From Toxoplasma gondii ME49 (lineage: Eukaryota > Apicomplexa > Conoidasida > Eucoccidiorida > Sarcocystidae), in the NCBI RefSeq assembly GCF_000006565.2, contig NC_031474.1, forward strand, positions 2,515,662 through 2,579,661: 64,000 nucleotides of DNA, in the 5' to 3' direction. A program made the translations under genes and the position numbers. Under the pieces are notes generated by a model. The model did no database searches. It saw nothing but the letters and a program-made list of their open reading frames with translations, and was not told the origin of the DNA. Position 1 is the stretch's first letter; each line of letters opens with the position of its first letter. Positions 46,759 to 59,000 of the stretch are shown piece by piece.

Positions 46759-49700
46759 TTTTCGAGTGTGTTTATCTGTTTGGTCTACCCCAGTTCCTTC
46801 CTCAGCTCTTTGAGTCCGCCGAGAGAGGGTTGCTTCTAGAGAGAAGTTGAGGAAAAGTACGGCTTCTGAAGACTTCCGCGGTCGATAAAGTTCATAGCTA
46901 AGCCGCGAAACTCCTCACTGCTGAAGCCCACAGTGGAACCTCGAAAGTGCCAAGGCATACAGGCAAATTATGCCGCGCTCGCCATAGGCGCCTTCATTTG
47001 TCTCCGCTGCCTCTCTGCTGCACGGAGGAAAACCGAAACCTTCATCCTCGTTGCACGAGGCTAAGAGAAGCGCGACTGTTTCTAGCAGAGTGTCTAGACG
47101 GAGAAAGTGCAACAGGCAATTGTCACCGTCAAGAGGCGAGCACTTCCTCTACACCTGCAGTATGCGAAAAGCAAAATGGATTTCCTGGTATTTGTTCGGC
47201 CTGTGCAGCCCCGAAGGAACTCTTTCCAGCAAAGAGAACGCGAGCGATTCGGTGTTGAGCTGAGGGGGGGGACGCAAGAACGCCGGGGCATGGGGAGGGG
47301 GTTTACTAACGAGGAGATATGAAGCAAAGAACGGAGCTTTTAATGTGGCTGAATCACAAACGGAGAGCCTCGAGAACGAGGGCATTGGTGGACCCTCTGC
47401 GTCCGGGACCGGGAGGCTCGCCGTAACGCATGGAGAGTAAAGGCGGAGACTTTGCGGTGAGGCGAGAAAATAAATCGATTGGAAGCTCCGGACTTCATGG
47501 GCTTTTTAGGGAACACACAATCTACACTTTTCCGCCAAGTTTACTAGAAAAAATTACCCAGCTCGCACGAGAGGGAGCTGCCCCATGAGGGGTGGCAACG
47601 ACCCCTAGGAACTTGACCCGACCTTGGTATAGCCGCTGTCAGGGAACCATTGCTCCGGGATAGAAGAGTCTTTGAAAGTGTGAAGTATATCGAGCAAAAG
47701 GTCGTCTGATGTGCATTTCTTCTGCTTCTTCTGTGAAAGACAGGCCATACATGCGGTAAAACTGCAAAGACACGGTGGCTTTTCACGCTGCGAACGCGCG
47801 GCCCTTGCAGGCCTCTCGGGGCCTCTGAAAGAAATGCAGTTTGGTATAGATCCAGAAAGCGGTAGCCGTCGGTGCAGATGCAAACGTTCTTCGTTCAGAA
47901 GAAGCTGACTGAAGAAGGACGCCGGCAACTTGACGCACCTGCCGTTCTCATCTGCACGTTGAGGAATCTCATCGAGACATGCAACTCCCTCAGGCATAGT
48001 CGACCGCAACGGCACCCCGGGGGGTAATCTGTTGGCGTTTTACTCGCGAGAGGGTTCGGTGCGGCCCTTAGGAGCAGACACGACACGTGCTGCTCGTTTT
48101 TAAGAGTTCGAAACAGCAAGGCAGCTTAAATTTCCGGATCCATCTGCATACCAGAAGAACACAATTCCGGGTCCCCTGTGTTCCTTGTAGACAGCTGGTT
48201 CTTCGGGAGGGCCGGGAGCCGCACACTGACAAAAGCCAGCCTGCCCATGTGCCGCTTGTCCGTCGACATTCCCTTACCCAAAAGCAAATATATACATTAA
48301 TATTTCCAGGCAGGAAGGAACGAGCGCTGCACATCAACACTGAGGGAACGCTAGTGGACTGCCTGCATGTTTAGGTTCACCGCTACTTTTGTGTGCCCGC
48401 GTAAGCCATGCGGTCGCCTCACTACAACATTGATGCTCCCACAATAGCAGCGAGAGCGGTTGATCGGCGCTTACTAGCGTAAAGCACTGTTCCTGCAAAC
48501 CGGTAAGTATCTAAGTCAATGTTCTCGTAAGGGTAATAAACTGTGCTGCAGCTTTGCCCACGTACAGTTATGGCAGTGTGATACGACCGTGTCGTTCTGG
48601 TGCGCGTGGCCGCCGCATCCAGAGATGTGAAACAGATAAGTCGAAGTCAGACGGGAGAAGCAAGGGACAGGCAGAGACACAGAAAGGGATGCGAGAAGGA
48701 GAAAGGCGCAGTTGGTACGGGGAAAGAATGCAGGGAGAAGACACAGCGTCAGAGCACGGGAAATGGCAAAGGTGAATAGACGCAGATGAAACGCGAGAAA
48801 TGGTAGAGGTAAAGCGCGACAAGAGCTCAACGTTTCCACCATCAGCAGATACAAGGGAAGAAAGATCATTGGTTGAGTAACAGAGGGAGTACGAAAACAG
48901 AGCACACTCGTCGACTCCTGTCCACGTCAGTTCCCGAGACGCACAGATCCCATCCTTTCTCGATACACAACCGAAATCACAACCCCTCCAAATTACGACA
49001 GCATTCCTCTCGTTTGTCTCTTTGAATTTACCAGGAACAGCAGATCCGACCCGCAGTGTCTCTCGGCATCTTTCTGTCGTGCAAGCTGGCTTCCTCCGGT
49101 AGACGGAGGCCGGTGCCTGGTTAACCCGAAATTCGCGCACGACAGATGACTGGGTGAATGTAGAAAAGCGATCTTCCACAGAGTGTATGTCTGGTCCTAA
49201 GCATTCGTTTCCTCTTTCGTGAGTGCTCACGAAAGTGACTCATAACTGCACTGAAATTCCGTTGCTAGGGAGCCTCCCGATTCTTGACTCAAGTCTCGTG
49301 CCTCTCCGACACTCACGTTCATTTCGTCAATCCAACATCTTTAATTTTTGATGCTTCATGAAGGCAAGGCTGGCTGTAAGCAGGCGTCACCTTGCAGTTT
49401 TTCTGCTGCCAGTTTTTGGCTCCCGAGATACTTGTCCCAGAGCATTTGGGCGCGGCGTTCCTCGTCCGGTAGCTGGTTCTTAGAGAGGGGAGGAACTCAC
49501 CCCACTCAGTGCTTCCCCCGTCACCGCATTTTCTGTCTGAGGAGTCGCATGCTTTCGCAAGCTTCTCAAAGACTGCTGAGTTCTCGGGAATTCATACCGT
49601 TCTTTGCACACAGTTTTTCCAACCAGTCAACCAATATTTTGTCAAACCTCGACGTCCATATCTCCCCATAAGGAAACTGAGGGATGTACTTGATTCACAA

Positions 49701-50324
49701 GTTTAAGGATACATCTGCTGAAATCACTCTCTTGGCAACAACACCATCATTTTTTGGTCAGTGGAGCAGCGGTTGTGTATTTGTCAGTGCTCCAAAAAGG
49801 CGGTAGAGGACTGCCCTCACGTTCGTTTTCTCCATCTATCGAATTTACACGTTCGGACTGAGGTGCCGTGTCTGTACTTTTCGGAAGACACCTACCATTT
49901 CTCTTGCATATTTTGAGAACCCAGAGAGCTAAATGTGTCTCGTCCGTATTGCGGGGGCGAGGCAGTCACGTACATCGAGTGCCGGTGTAAGAATATCCTT
50001 TGCAAGAAGGCATATACATGCATGTGCGTATTCGGCGGCAACTTAAGTATTTACACGGAAGCGTGAGAGCGACCGAAACATAGAAAAGAGTTGTGTGCGT
50101 GAACTCCACGAGCAATCGTTGACTTGAGTGAGTTGCCCCACTTTTGGCGTTGTCTTTGACTTCAGAGGAAACTTCCCAGAACTTCGTTCATTTTCCTTGG
50201 CGCATAATCTCCATCGCTTTCCTCCTTGCCGCTCCACGGCTACTTGGTTCCTTCTTTGAACGCAAACTATCTTGAAGAGTCGTTCCCCTGAGGGAACCCA
50301 CGAAAGCTCGAAAACAGGTTCGAG
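46759..50324. other. Divergent intergenic region, NIPA-like / alkylsulfatase-like
   Basis: The 3.6-kb region between two divergent start codons should contain both promoters. Scattered minus-strand frames (47605-48015, 48568-49230) show no family motif and no splice continuity. No simple repeat longer than a few units is seen, in contrast to neighbouring intergenic regions. Confidence 0.6.
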
Positions 50325-53300
50325 ATGTCGAGGCTTCCAGACAACAAGAAGATTTTGAAGACCCGCAAAACCCGTGTCGAGAAATCGAGCGATGGGTCCT
50401 CGGATGAAAGAGCACAGGAGTCATGCCCATCGAGTTTTGCGTCTTCACTTCCTAACAAAAACAGCAGAGGACAAGAAGGCGTTGGCAAAGTCAGTCCAGA
50501 AGACCTTTCTCCTATTGCTGCCAGCCAAAGCTACGAAGTTGCCAGTGAAGGCCAGCTCGTTTTCAAAAACCGCTCGGCGCGGGACTGTCGAGAAGAAATC
50601 GCGTACTATTCTAAAAAGAGGGAGTTGTTTTCGAAGTCCACCGATCCTGCTACTGCTAAACTGGAGGATGGAGAACCTGCAGTATGGTGGCAATATGATG
50701 AGAGCAAGGAAGCAACTTTATTCTCTGCTTCTTTTTCGTCATCTGCCGAAAGAATTCCTTCCTCGGTGGATGAATTGCCGTTCGCGGCTTCCCGGGGAGC
50801 GCAGGAGCGAAGTGCTGAATGGAATTTGGAGAAGAACAAGGCTGTGTCCACGGAGAGTGACGACGGAGAAGAAAAGACAGCAAAACAAAAGAGCCGAACG
50901 AAAGGACTGGGTCGCGCCGAAGTGTCGCTGAAGAAGGCAGCATCTGGGGACGATGCGGAGTTCGATGATACGCAGAAGCAGGTGTTGGAACAACGGGCCG
51001 ATACGTGTAAGTCTCCTTCCTTTTCAGGTGCTGCAGCTCCGTGGAGATCGCTCTTCAAAGTCTTGTATATCTGTTTGCCGTTCCTCTCCACGTTCCTTGT
51101 CTTTTTCCCTGTCTGGTACACCCTGCTTCCCTATGACCTCCAATTGTATACATCCGCGCTTCTCCCTACACACTTTCTGGATTTCTACGAAGGCAGGAAG
51201 TCCTTCGTGAACGCGTTTTTCCCCCTGCTCAGAGAAGGAACCGGTGACCTATCTGCCCGCAGACGAAGCAGAAAGCCTAAGCCGGGGGGACACCTGTCTG
51301 CCGGCTTGTCGGAAGACACAGATGGTCTGTCTGCCTTTCCGTCTGTTGGAAGAGGGGTCGACACGGCTTTTTTTCTCCCGTCTGTCGAGGAACTCGAGAA
51401 GGAGTTCTTCAACTACACAGCTCAACACGTTCCCCGTCCGCATCCTCTGCACCACCATTCCGAAGAATTCGAGAAAGGAATCATTCAAGTCGTCCCTGAC
51501 ATCTATGTCGCCATCGGGTACGGGCTGGCCAACTCGGTCATTCTGAATGGGACCGACGGTCTCGTTGTGGTAGACACCATGGAAAGTACAGCGACTATGC
51601 AAGCTGTCTGGTCAGACTGGCTCAAGTTCCCATACAGCAATCGCCCAGTGAAGGCGATAATCTACACACACTTCCACACAGACCACATCTTCGGCGCTTC
51701 TGCAATTGCTGCACCAAATGTGACGGAAGTGCACGCGTACTGGCTGACCTTCGCAGAAATGAGCAAAGTCTTCACACTGACAGCCGGCACAACATACAGG
51801 AGGTCCATGCGACAGTTTGGCGTTTTTGTTGACTCCGAAGACTTCGTGAATGCGGGAATCGGACCCACTCTGCATTACAACAACACGGCAGAGATCGGGG
51901 CGATCCTACCGACCCACATCATGTACGAGGAACAAAAGACCCTTAACATTGCCGGGATGAAATTGCAGCTTCTACACGCTCCCGGAGAGAGCAAGGACCA
52001 AATCGTTGTGTGGATCGAAGACAAACGCGTTCTCCTCGGTGCAGACAACCTCTACAGGTCCCTGCCGAACATTTATGCGATCCGCGGCACCGAAACCCGA
52101 GACTGCAATGACTGGATAGCTTCCCTAGACCTGATGAGGTCCTTGGACGCAGAGTACCTTGTGCTTGGCCACACACGACCCCTGGTCGGGAAAGAGCATA
52201 TTCAATCCACACTGATAGCGTACAGAGATGCCATTCAGTTCATTCACGACCAAACAGTTCGATTCATGAACAAGGGGTTCTTCGTTAACGACATTGCGCA
52301 CCAAGTGAAGTTGCCAGAACACCTAGCAAACCACCCCTTCTTGCAACCATTCTACGGAACCGTGCCATGGGCGGTCCGCGCTATCTTCACACACTACATG
52401 GGCTGGTATTCTGGACAGCCTGAAGACCTAGCAGTCATGACCACACAAGAAAAAGCTGAAGCCTTGTTGAGTCTAGCGGGCAGTGTAGACGACTTGCTCT
52501 TCCATGCCATCGAGAATCTGAGACAAGGCCGCGTCAACTGGGCCCTCGAATTCGCCAGTGCTGCCTATACTGTGGAGCCGAGATCGAAACGCGCAAAAAC
52601 GTTGAAAATCTTGGCCCTGCGAGCCAACGCCGCGCATCAAACTGCAGCCACAGGTACGCTCGCGCGTTTTTGGGAAATAAATGAGAAAAGGAAATCGCGG
52701 AAACACAGCAGAGCTTTCATTCTCCTTTCCTCTCGGTGCCACTATGCACGTCCTGACACTTGTTTTTCGTTTCAGGGAGAGGCATCTAAGTTTGCATTTG
52801 GTTCTCGCTCAGATATGCTCTTATATCGTGAGATATGGGCAAGCAGAAGCAACGAAACAACTTTATCCCCTTACAGGAATTGCCACTCTTCCTCGAGTTT
52901 CGATTTTCCACTGCGTGCATGTGATCTCTATTCCTGCAGGCCGAAATTGGTTTCTAACTGCGGCACTGGAACTGGAAGGGCGGGCCGAGCTGAAACTCAG
53001 TGATTTCCAGAAGCGGCAAACGCTCGCAAAAATCTCCTTGCAGCAACAGTTCGAACTCCTTCCTGTTCGGTTGATTCCCGAACGAGCTCGTGACTTGACG
53101 TGTATTTTGAAATTCCACTTTTCCGATGTCAACGAAAATGTCTGTGTGCACTTTCGTCGCGGAATTGCGTACCTCAGGTGGCCGTGTGAAAACACTCCAG
53201 ATGTGGAAGTAGAAAGCACAAGAGACGTTTGGCTTAGCATTGTAAATAAAGACAGAAGCCCAGTTGTGGCATTCGCAACAGGCGACTTAAAGGTAAAAGG

Positions 53301-53355
53301 GCCAATTTTGACACTGGTTCGTGCACTTTTAGCCGTCGAACTTGACGCTGATTGA
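50325..53355 (+). CDS. Metallo-beta-lactamase, alkylsulfatase-type, membrane-anchored
   Basis: Two exons, 50325-52653 and 52940-53355; 914 residues. Residues 1-240 are charged, Ser/Lys/Glu-rich and probably cytosolic; one hydrophobic helix follows at about 241-267 (LFKVLYICLPFLSTFLVFF). The metallo-beta-lactamase domain spans about 385-620 with the zinc motif THFHTDH (H449, H451, D453, H454), then HAPGE (H551, E555), GADN (D574) and LGHTRPL (H616). The alpha-helical dimerisation region typical of SdsA1/YjcS/BDS1 sulfatases follows (FMNKGFFVNDIAHQVKLP, WYSGQPEDL, GRVNWALEFASAAY), and exon 2 encodes an SCP2-like C-terminal domain. Family members hydrolyse alkyl sulfates; the substrate here is unknown. 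SdsA1 has Glu at the GADN position as I recall it; Asp occurs in related subfamilies. Type II topology would put the catalytic domain in the lumen or outside. The single intron separates the catalytic part from the SCP2-like tail. Confidence 0.88.
52654..52939 (+). other. Intron without in-frame stop
   Basis: The 286-base intron of the alkylsulfatase-type gene has clear GTACGC and CCTGCAG borders, yet the frame of exon 1 stays open through all of it and stops at 53003. Retention would give an 892-residue protein with an unrelated tail in place of the SCP2-like domain. Confidence 0.7.
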
Positions 53356-54321
53356 GGCAAAAGGGGAAAGGCGAAAAATGGTAGATGCTTGGATTACATA
53401 TCTGTATGCACACTTGTAAGGCATCTCCGTATACGTTACGAAATACAACAGTAACTATCGATATGTCAATACCAAACCACACGGATGAGAGGGAATGGAA
53501 ATTTTTGTCCTTCTGTTACGTAGTGCAAGGGCTATTCAGAAAAAGATGTATACATACGCGTGGGTGTGTATGTACATTTGTTTGTCTAATAGTTGTTCTT
53601 TCTGTATTAAGATATACTGAAGGAAATGTCTGCTGAGAACAGGCAGGTGTTTGTTGTCAGAGAAAACGGGTGAATAACGTGTATCGAGATGGAATTGTCA
53701 TGATGGAAATTCTTCAACTTTTCGGGTACTGCTTTTCATACCCCTGTGGAGAACGCATACAGTTTGGCTTATGTTTTTGTGCGGTCGTCGGTTTTGTGAA
53801 CATCCTGCGTTCAATGTTTTTCCTGCAAAAATGGCAGAGGAGCGGGAGGAGGCGTAAGGAATCTAGTTGGCTAAAACTACTGTTGAGATGCTGGCGATTC
53901 GCTGCGTTCAACAACTACTGGAGGACCCAAAAAAGAACCGAACACAACCCTGGTTGGGAATACAGCGAGCCGAGCAAGAGAGAAACTGTTGCTCGTCCTG
54001 TAAGACGGCGTTCTTCAGTTTTTTCTTTGCTGTAAATCAGCGGATACGAAGCTTCGACGAAAGAGAGAGGCTGACATACACGCAGCACTTGTCCACTCAA
54101 AGCAGCAGTATCCCACGTATGAATGTACAGCTGTAGTCATATCGATATAAGCATTTCACGGGCTTATAATGCTGACAATAACCAGACACGGGTCTGAGTC
54201 TTCAGATCGGCGTGGAAAACTCGTTTTCGGTTTTCAACACAAGGAAAACTCGACTGGGCGGTCCGATTTGACCACGCGTATTTCCATCTCCTTTACCTCA
54301 CAGACAGAAAGGACACACTAC
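53356..54321. other. Intergenic, convergent 3' flanks
   Basis: About 1 kb between the alkylsulfatase-type stop and the TEX9-like stop, AT-richer than average. Both 3' untranslated regions must terminate here; AATAAAG occurs inside the upstream coding exon only. No gene or repeat seen. Confidence 0.6.
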
Positions 54322-56089
54322 TCACAATGCTCCGTTCCTTTCGTCAGCTTGCAGAATTTTGAGGAATTCATCCTCAGTGAAGCTGAGAAGGCGCGCAGCC
54401 TCCATGTGTGCCTTTTGCTTCTTCAGGATATCGATAAGTTTCATCTGTCTTTTGAAACCCAAGACCAACTCGTTTCTCTGGTTCTCAAGTTTTTTGTTTT
54501 CCGCCGCCAGCTTCTCCATTTGCTTCAAATCCGACGATCGGTCTTTGCTGCTGCTTCTCCACTCATTGAGCTGCTCTTTCGTTCTCTCGAGTTCTTTTGT
54601 TAGATGGGTTACGCGAGCCTCTTTACTGTTCAATTCAGCAGCAGTCTTTTTCGCTGCTGTTGTTAATCTGATGTGGTATGCGCAGAACAACAACCTGACA
54701 AAACCCGAGCGTGATGCATTGGGCGACTTTGTCCCATGCACATGTGTACAGGCTTGCTTTGCTAGGAGGTTGTTACCCTCCGCCTATATGGGCTAATGCA
54801 ACGTGCAGACATATGTGGATATGCGTCAATTGACAAACTCGCATATGTATTGCTGCACAAAAAAACACACAGAACACTGCCGTCTCATCGTGTTCGGTCA
54901 CCGACGCAAGTGGTGACTTGCCGTGTTTTTTACTCAAAAGTGTAGCCGGAAGAGTCTACTGCTTTCTGGCAGGAATGTCTTTTTCAATAATCCGTGACAT
55001 GGACAAATATGCCTGTATTCCAGAGAATAACACGGCATTTTTGCGATCACATCAGTTTCTACCTCTTCGAATAGGGAAGTGAGTGTTTCGACATATAGAG
55101 TTGCGGAATAGTCTATTGCTTCTGGAGGTATAAATATCGGAACGGTCCCACGTATACCCTTGCATGCATATATACATATATACATCCATACTGAAGGGCT
55201 TGTGTAGCGAGTTTGCGGAGAAGACAAACCTGTCGTTTTCAGCTCGTGAGTCAGCAAGGAGCCTTTCCAGTGCGTCGACCTTCGAGCTTAGCTCAGCGTG
55301 ACTCGCTTTGTTTTTTTCTCCTTGGGAGATGAGCTGGTTGATTTTTCGCTTGAGCTTTTCATTTTCGTCAGTGAGGAACCGTGAATGATTCTGCGACGAA
55401 TGCAGATCTTGTTCGTAGGTCTGGATTTCCTTGGCTCTTGATTCGAGCTCTTCTTGAAGTGTAAGAAGTCGGCTCTTTTGCAGTCGCACTGTCGCAGTTA
55501 AACTCTCGAGGTGGTCGCCACCCAAACCATTGCCGATAGCGCTGCTCCCTTGTTGAACGAGTCGCTTGTACTCTTCTTCAACTGTCGCTCCATGCTGTCC
55601 CGAAGCGTAAGGATCCCTCAGTACACTTTCCCTCAGGTGAACTTTCTTTGTCGGCGACCCCGTTACCTCTGTAACAGACGGATGTTCCTGTCCATATCTT
55701 TTTAGCGACGCAGATGGACGAGAGCAGGCGCTCTGCGCTCGCAGTTCGGTTACTCCATCTGCAGGCTTCCCCGAAAGAGATACCGGGCTTCTCTCGCCCG
55801 AAATTCCCTCTGTGGATTGTTGTCTTTGGCACGCAACTGCAGACTTCGGTCGGAGCGAGATCGTTTTCGAGGGCGCGCCTGTCGCCAAAGATTTCAGTTC
55901 TCTGACTTGCTCTTCTGCATCGTGCAGAGATTGGTGTTTCCTTCGTTCCAGTTCCTCATTTAGTTGGAGGAGTTGTTGCTCCCGTATTCGGAAGTGTTCA
56001 AAAGCCTCGGCGGACAAGCACCCGCAAGAGGCAGAGCTGTCGCGGAGTTCCTTCTCGTTACTCCTGGATAGGGTTCCTGGGGTATCCAT
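54322..56089 (-). CDS. TEX9-like coiled-coil protein
   Basis: Two minus-strand exons, 56089-55230 and 54667-54322, joined in phase; 401 residues, close to the 391 of human TEX9. An N-terminal coiled coil (about 20-60, with LQLNEELERRK) is followed by a Ser/Gln-rich segment with SPTKK, then continuous coiled coil from about 190 to 375. The C-terminus carries the family-like signature QMKLIDILKKQKAHMEAARL and LSFTEDEFLKIL. TEX9 in animals is linked to centriolar satellites and cilia. In a coccidian the only flagellated stage is the microgamete, so a basal-body or axoneme role is an inference. The frame remains open upstream of 56089 and an upstream coding exon cannot be excluded. Other coiled-coil proteins could mimic parts of this; the C-terminal signature carries most of the weight. 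Confidence 0.72.
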
Positions 56090-59000
56090 ATCTAAGACTT
56101 TACGTGAGCAGCAGAAAATGACAGACAGGAACGCGTGAGAGCGGGAAAAGAAACGCGAGCAAAGAAGGAGAGAAAACATATGACCAGCGTGCGCGAAAGC
56201 TGCGTGTACCTGCGAAAGAAAGCAGTCACGGGTAAATAGGATAGTGCTGAGGAGGGAGGTGGGGAACAGGAAGAGAACAGAAAAACAGGAAGAGCCAAGC
56301 TCCTGCGAATACGCGATTTTCTGCACCCCAACAAGAAAATGGACAACACGACTGCGCTTGCTGTCCTTATTTCTACGGCTCCCTGGTGGACGCTGATCGT
56401 GTGTTCTTCAACCAGAACTGGGGGCTTCGATATTCTCAGACGGAAAATCTCTGTAGTGGGACCCCTCGTTGGCATGCAAGTTTCGTATTTTATCTGCCTG
56501 AGCATATACGTATGTTCATGTACGCATGCATCTGTATATTCACAAACGGAGAGAGATACACATCGAGATGGATACAAGATTTTGAGCTTCGATTATTGAT
56601 GAGACCGGTTTCATCACGTCATTCGTAGAGTTTTCTAGTATGACACACAATTGTCAGAGTTGAAAACACACTCATTCAATCCTTTGCATGTGTTTCTTAC
56701 ACATAATTATGTCTCAGAAGAAAACACTGAACCAAGCACCTGCAGAAAGCACTGCTATTGTACGGTGTAAGTGCCAATCGGAGGCGTGCTGAGCGTCATA
56801 GCATTTAATAAACCAACCGTCATTCAGACAAAAAGAAAATCCTTCGCAGTTGCGGCATTGACGCCTTTGGTAGCACACTGTTTTTTTTATCCAAGATCAT
56901 CGACTCTTTACACAACTGCCCATGGTGGACACTCTTTACACATCCGGTGTCCTCGTTCGGCGGCCACACCAATCGTCGCCTTTGCTAGTTTGAAGCCTCA
57001 CCATTTCCCCCAACTTCGGACTCAGACAGAAAAGTATACGAAAACCCAAGGATGTGCAAAAGCGAAGCAAAACAAGTCCGGATGCTGACGACAGCGAAAC
57101 GTTTGACTCTAACCGACAGCCACGCGGTTCCCGAGGCAACCGTCTGCATGTTAGCGAAACAAGCATTTATGGTGAAATATGTCGTCCGACCTAATTCAAC
57201 GTGTGATCCTTGCGTGCTGTGCTGAAAATAACAATTTGGGCGAAGTTTTGTTCCGAAAAAAGATCGCTTCGTATGGGTCCAACTGGTGACGGTTGTCCTT
57301 TCCGTGTGCCTTCGCGCACCCTGTACTTTCCCTTGAACCCTTCAATGAAGCGCGCTGCATAAGTCACGCTCTCAGAGCTCATCCCTCCAGTGTCGTCTTT
57401 TTGGATTTTCCCGTCGGTCAAAGCGTTCCGTGTTTGTCAGCAGCGTCGCTGTCGAGGCCCCAGAACGGGGACGAAATCTCAACTATACGCCTTTCTGAGT
57501 GACGCAGTGGCGCTACGGCTGCGTTAGAGCCACACCTCGTTTATGTAGGTACCGCTCTAGTTTATGATAGAGCGATGCACCATTGTGATGGATATAAAGC
57601 CAGCCCGGAAAACAGGAACTAATCAACTGGTGTCGAGAAGCGTCTTGCACGTGGCGACGTAGGTATATGCATGCATAGTCCGGTATTATTTTATCGTCTA
57701 AATTCGTTTGCGTGACACGTGCAGTCTTTATTAGAAATGCGCCAACGAGAGATAAGACACGCACTTCTGTCACAGACGCCACATGAACGTCTTGTCGAAG
57801 TCGCTGAAGCTGTTTTTGCAACCGTCCCCTCATCTGGGTTTCGAAGGCAGATAAGGCACGGCTGTAGCAGAGAGATCGCTGCTGCTGCACGAGTGCATGC
57901 GCTGTTCGTTTCGACGGTTCCGTGTCGCGTTCTAACAATGGACACTACCGTTGTTTTTTTCTTTGCCGTCGTTCCTCAAAAACGTTGTGGCCCTTTCTCT
58001 TCGTCTGTGCTTTGCCCATGATTCTACCCAAAAGAAGTGTGGCGTGTTCGTCCGCAGAAAATGGTGAACATCCTCAGTACTTCCCCAATTGTTACCTGCA
58101 GCGTTACGGACTGCTGGGACCCGGTATGTACGTACCACCACCGTCTTCCGTTAGATCGTAGCTGCACGTTGAGTGTCGTCTGCCTTTTGGCTCTGGCAGA
58201 TCACCGTGATTCTAGCGCGTTTGTTCCCCCTGAAATGACTCGGCTGACACATAGGTAACCTTGACAGCTTCTGCCTTACACCAGGGCCACGACCACAGGC
58301 GCCGCCTACTTTTCAGTCCTCTACGCATCTACCAAGCGAGAGGTTGACACGGACAGGAGTGGCCGTTCGACAGAAATCCAGAAACACCTAGACGTTTCAC
58401 CCTTGCGGCATGTATATACACTTCGATCGCCTCGTGTTGAAAATATATACGAACGGAACGCGCGTTTCAGGTCTTTACGAGCTGTCACCCTGTCGACCAT
58501 TTAACCGTCCTGACAACACTCCACGAATCCCTCTGATAAAAGTGCAAAAAGCGAACTTTCCTCGTCTGACTCGGCGCCCCGTCGAAAAGACGCTTTCGTT
58601 TGGTGGCCGTTCGCACTATTTCGCTTTTCTCCGAGACGCTCAGCTGCGAGCTTGTCAAGAGGGAAAGTGAACAGGCAAATGGGAAACGAACGGCTCGCGG
58701 ACTCTTACAATGAGAAGGAATACACACTGCGCCAGCGGTAAAGGTAGGAAAGACACGGTAACTACATGCCTTGAGCAGCGTGATTATTCGCGCTGGAGTC
58801 CATTCGGGACCACTGCAGTCTTCTGAGGAGGCGAATCTGATGCTGCCGCCAGTCCTCAGTCAGGCGCCCCAGACGATTCAGCGACAAGTGAAGAGGCTTT
58901 CCTCGTTTCAAGAGAGGATCCTCTTCGCCTGTGAAGCGGGACAAGCGCACGACACAAAAAGCGAAAATCGATGGAAAGCTGGGAAACCATTGCAGCTTAG

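Noticed and set aside
47605..48015. Minus-strand frame of 136 codons
   Set aside because: It looks protein-like at the end (KKQKKCTSDDLLLDILHTFK), but has no homologous family I know, no splice partners and lies in a divergent promoter region.
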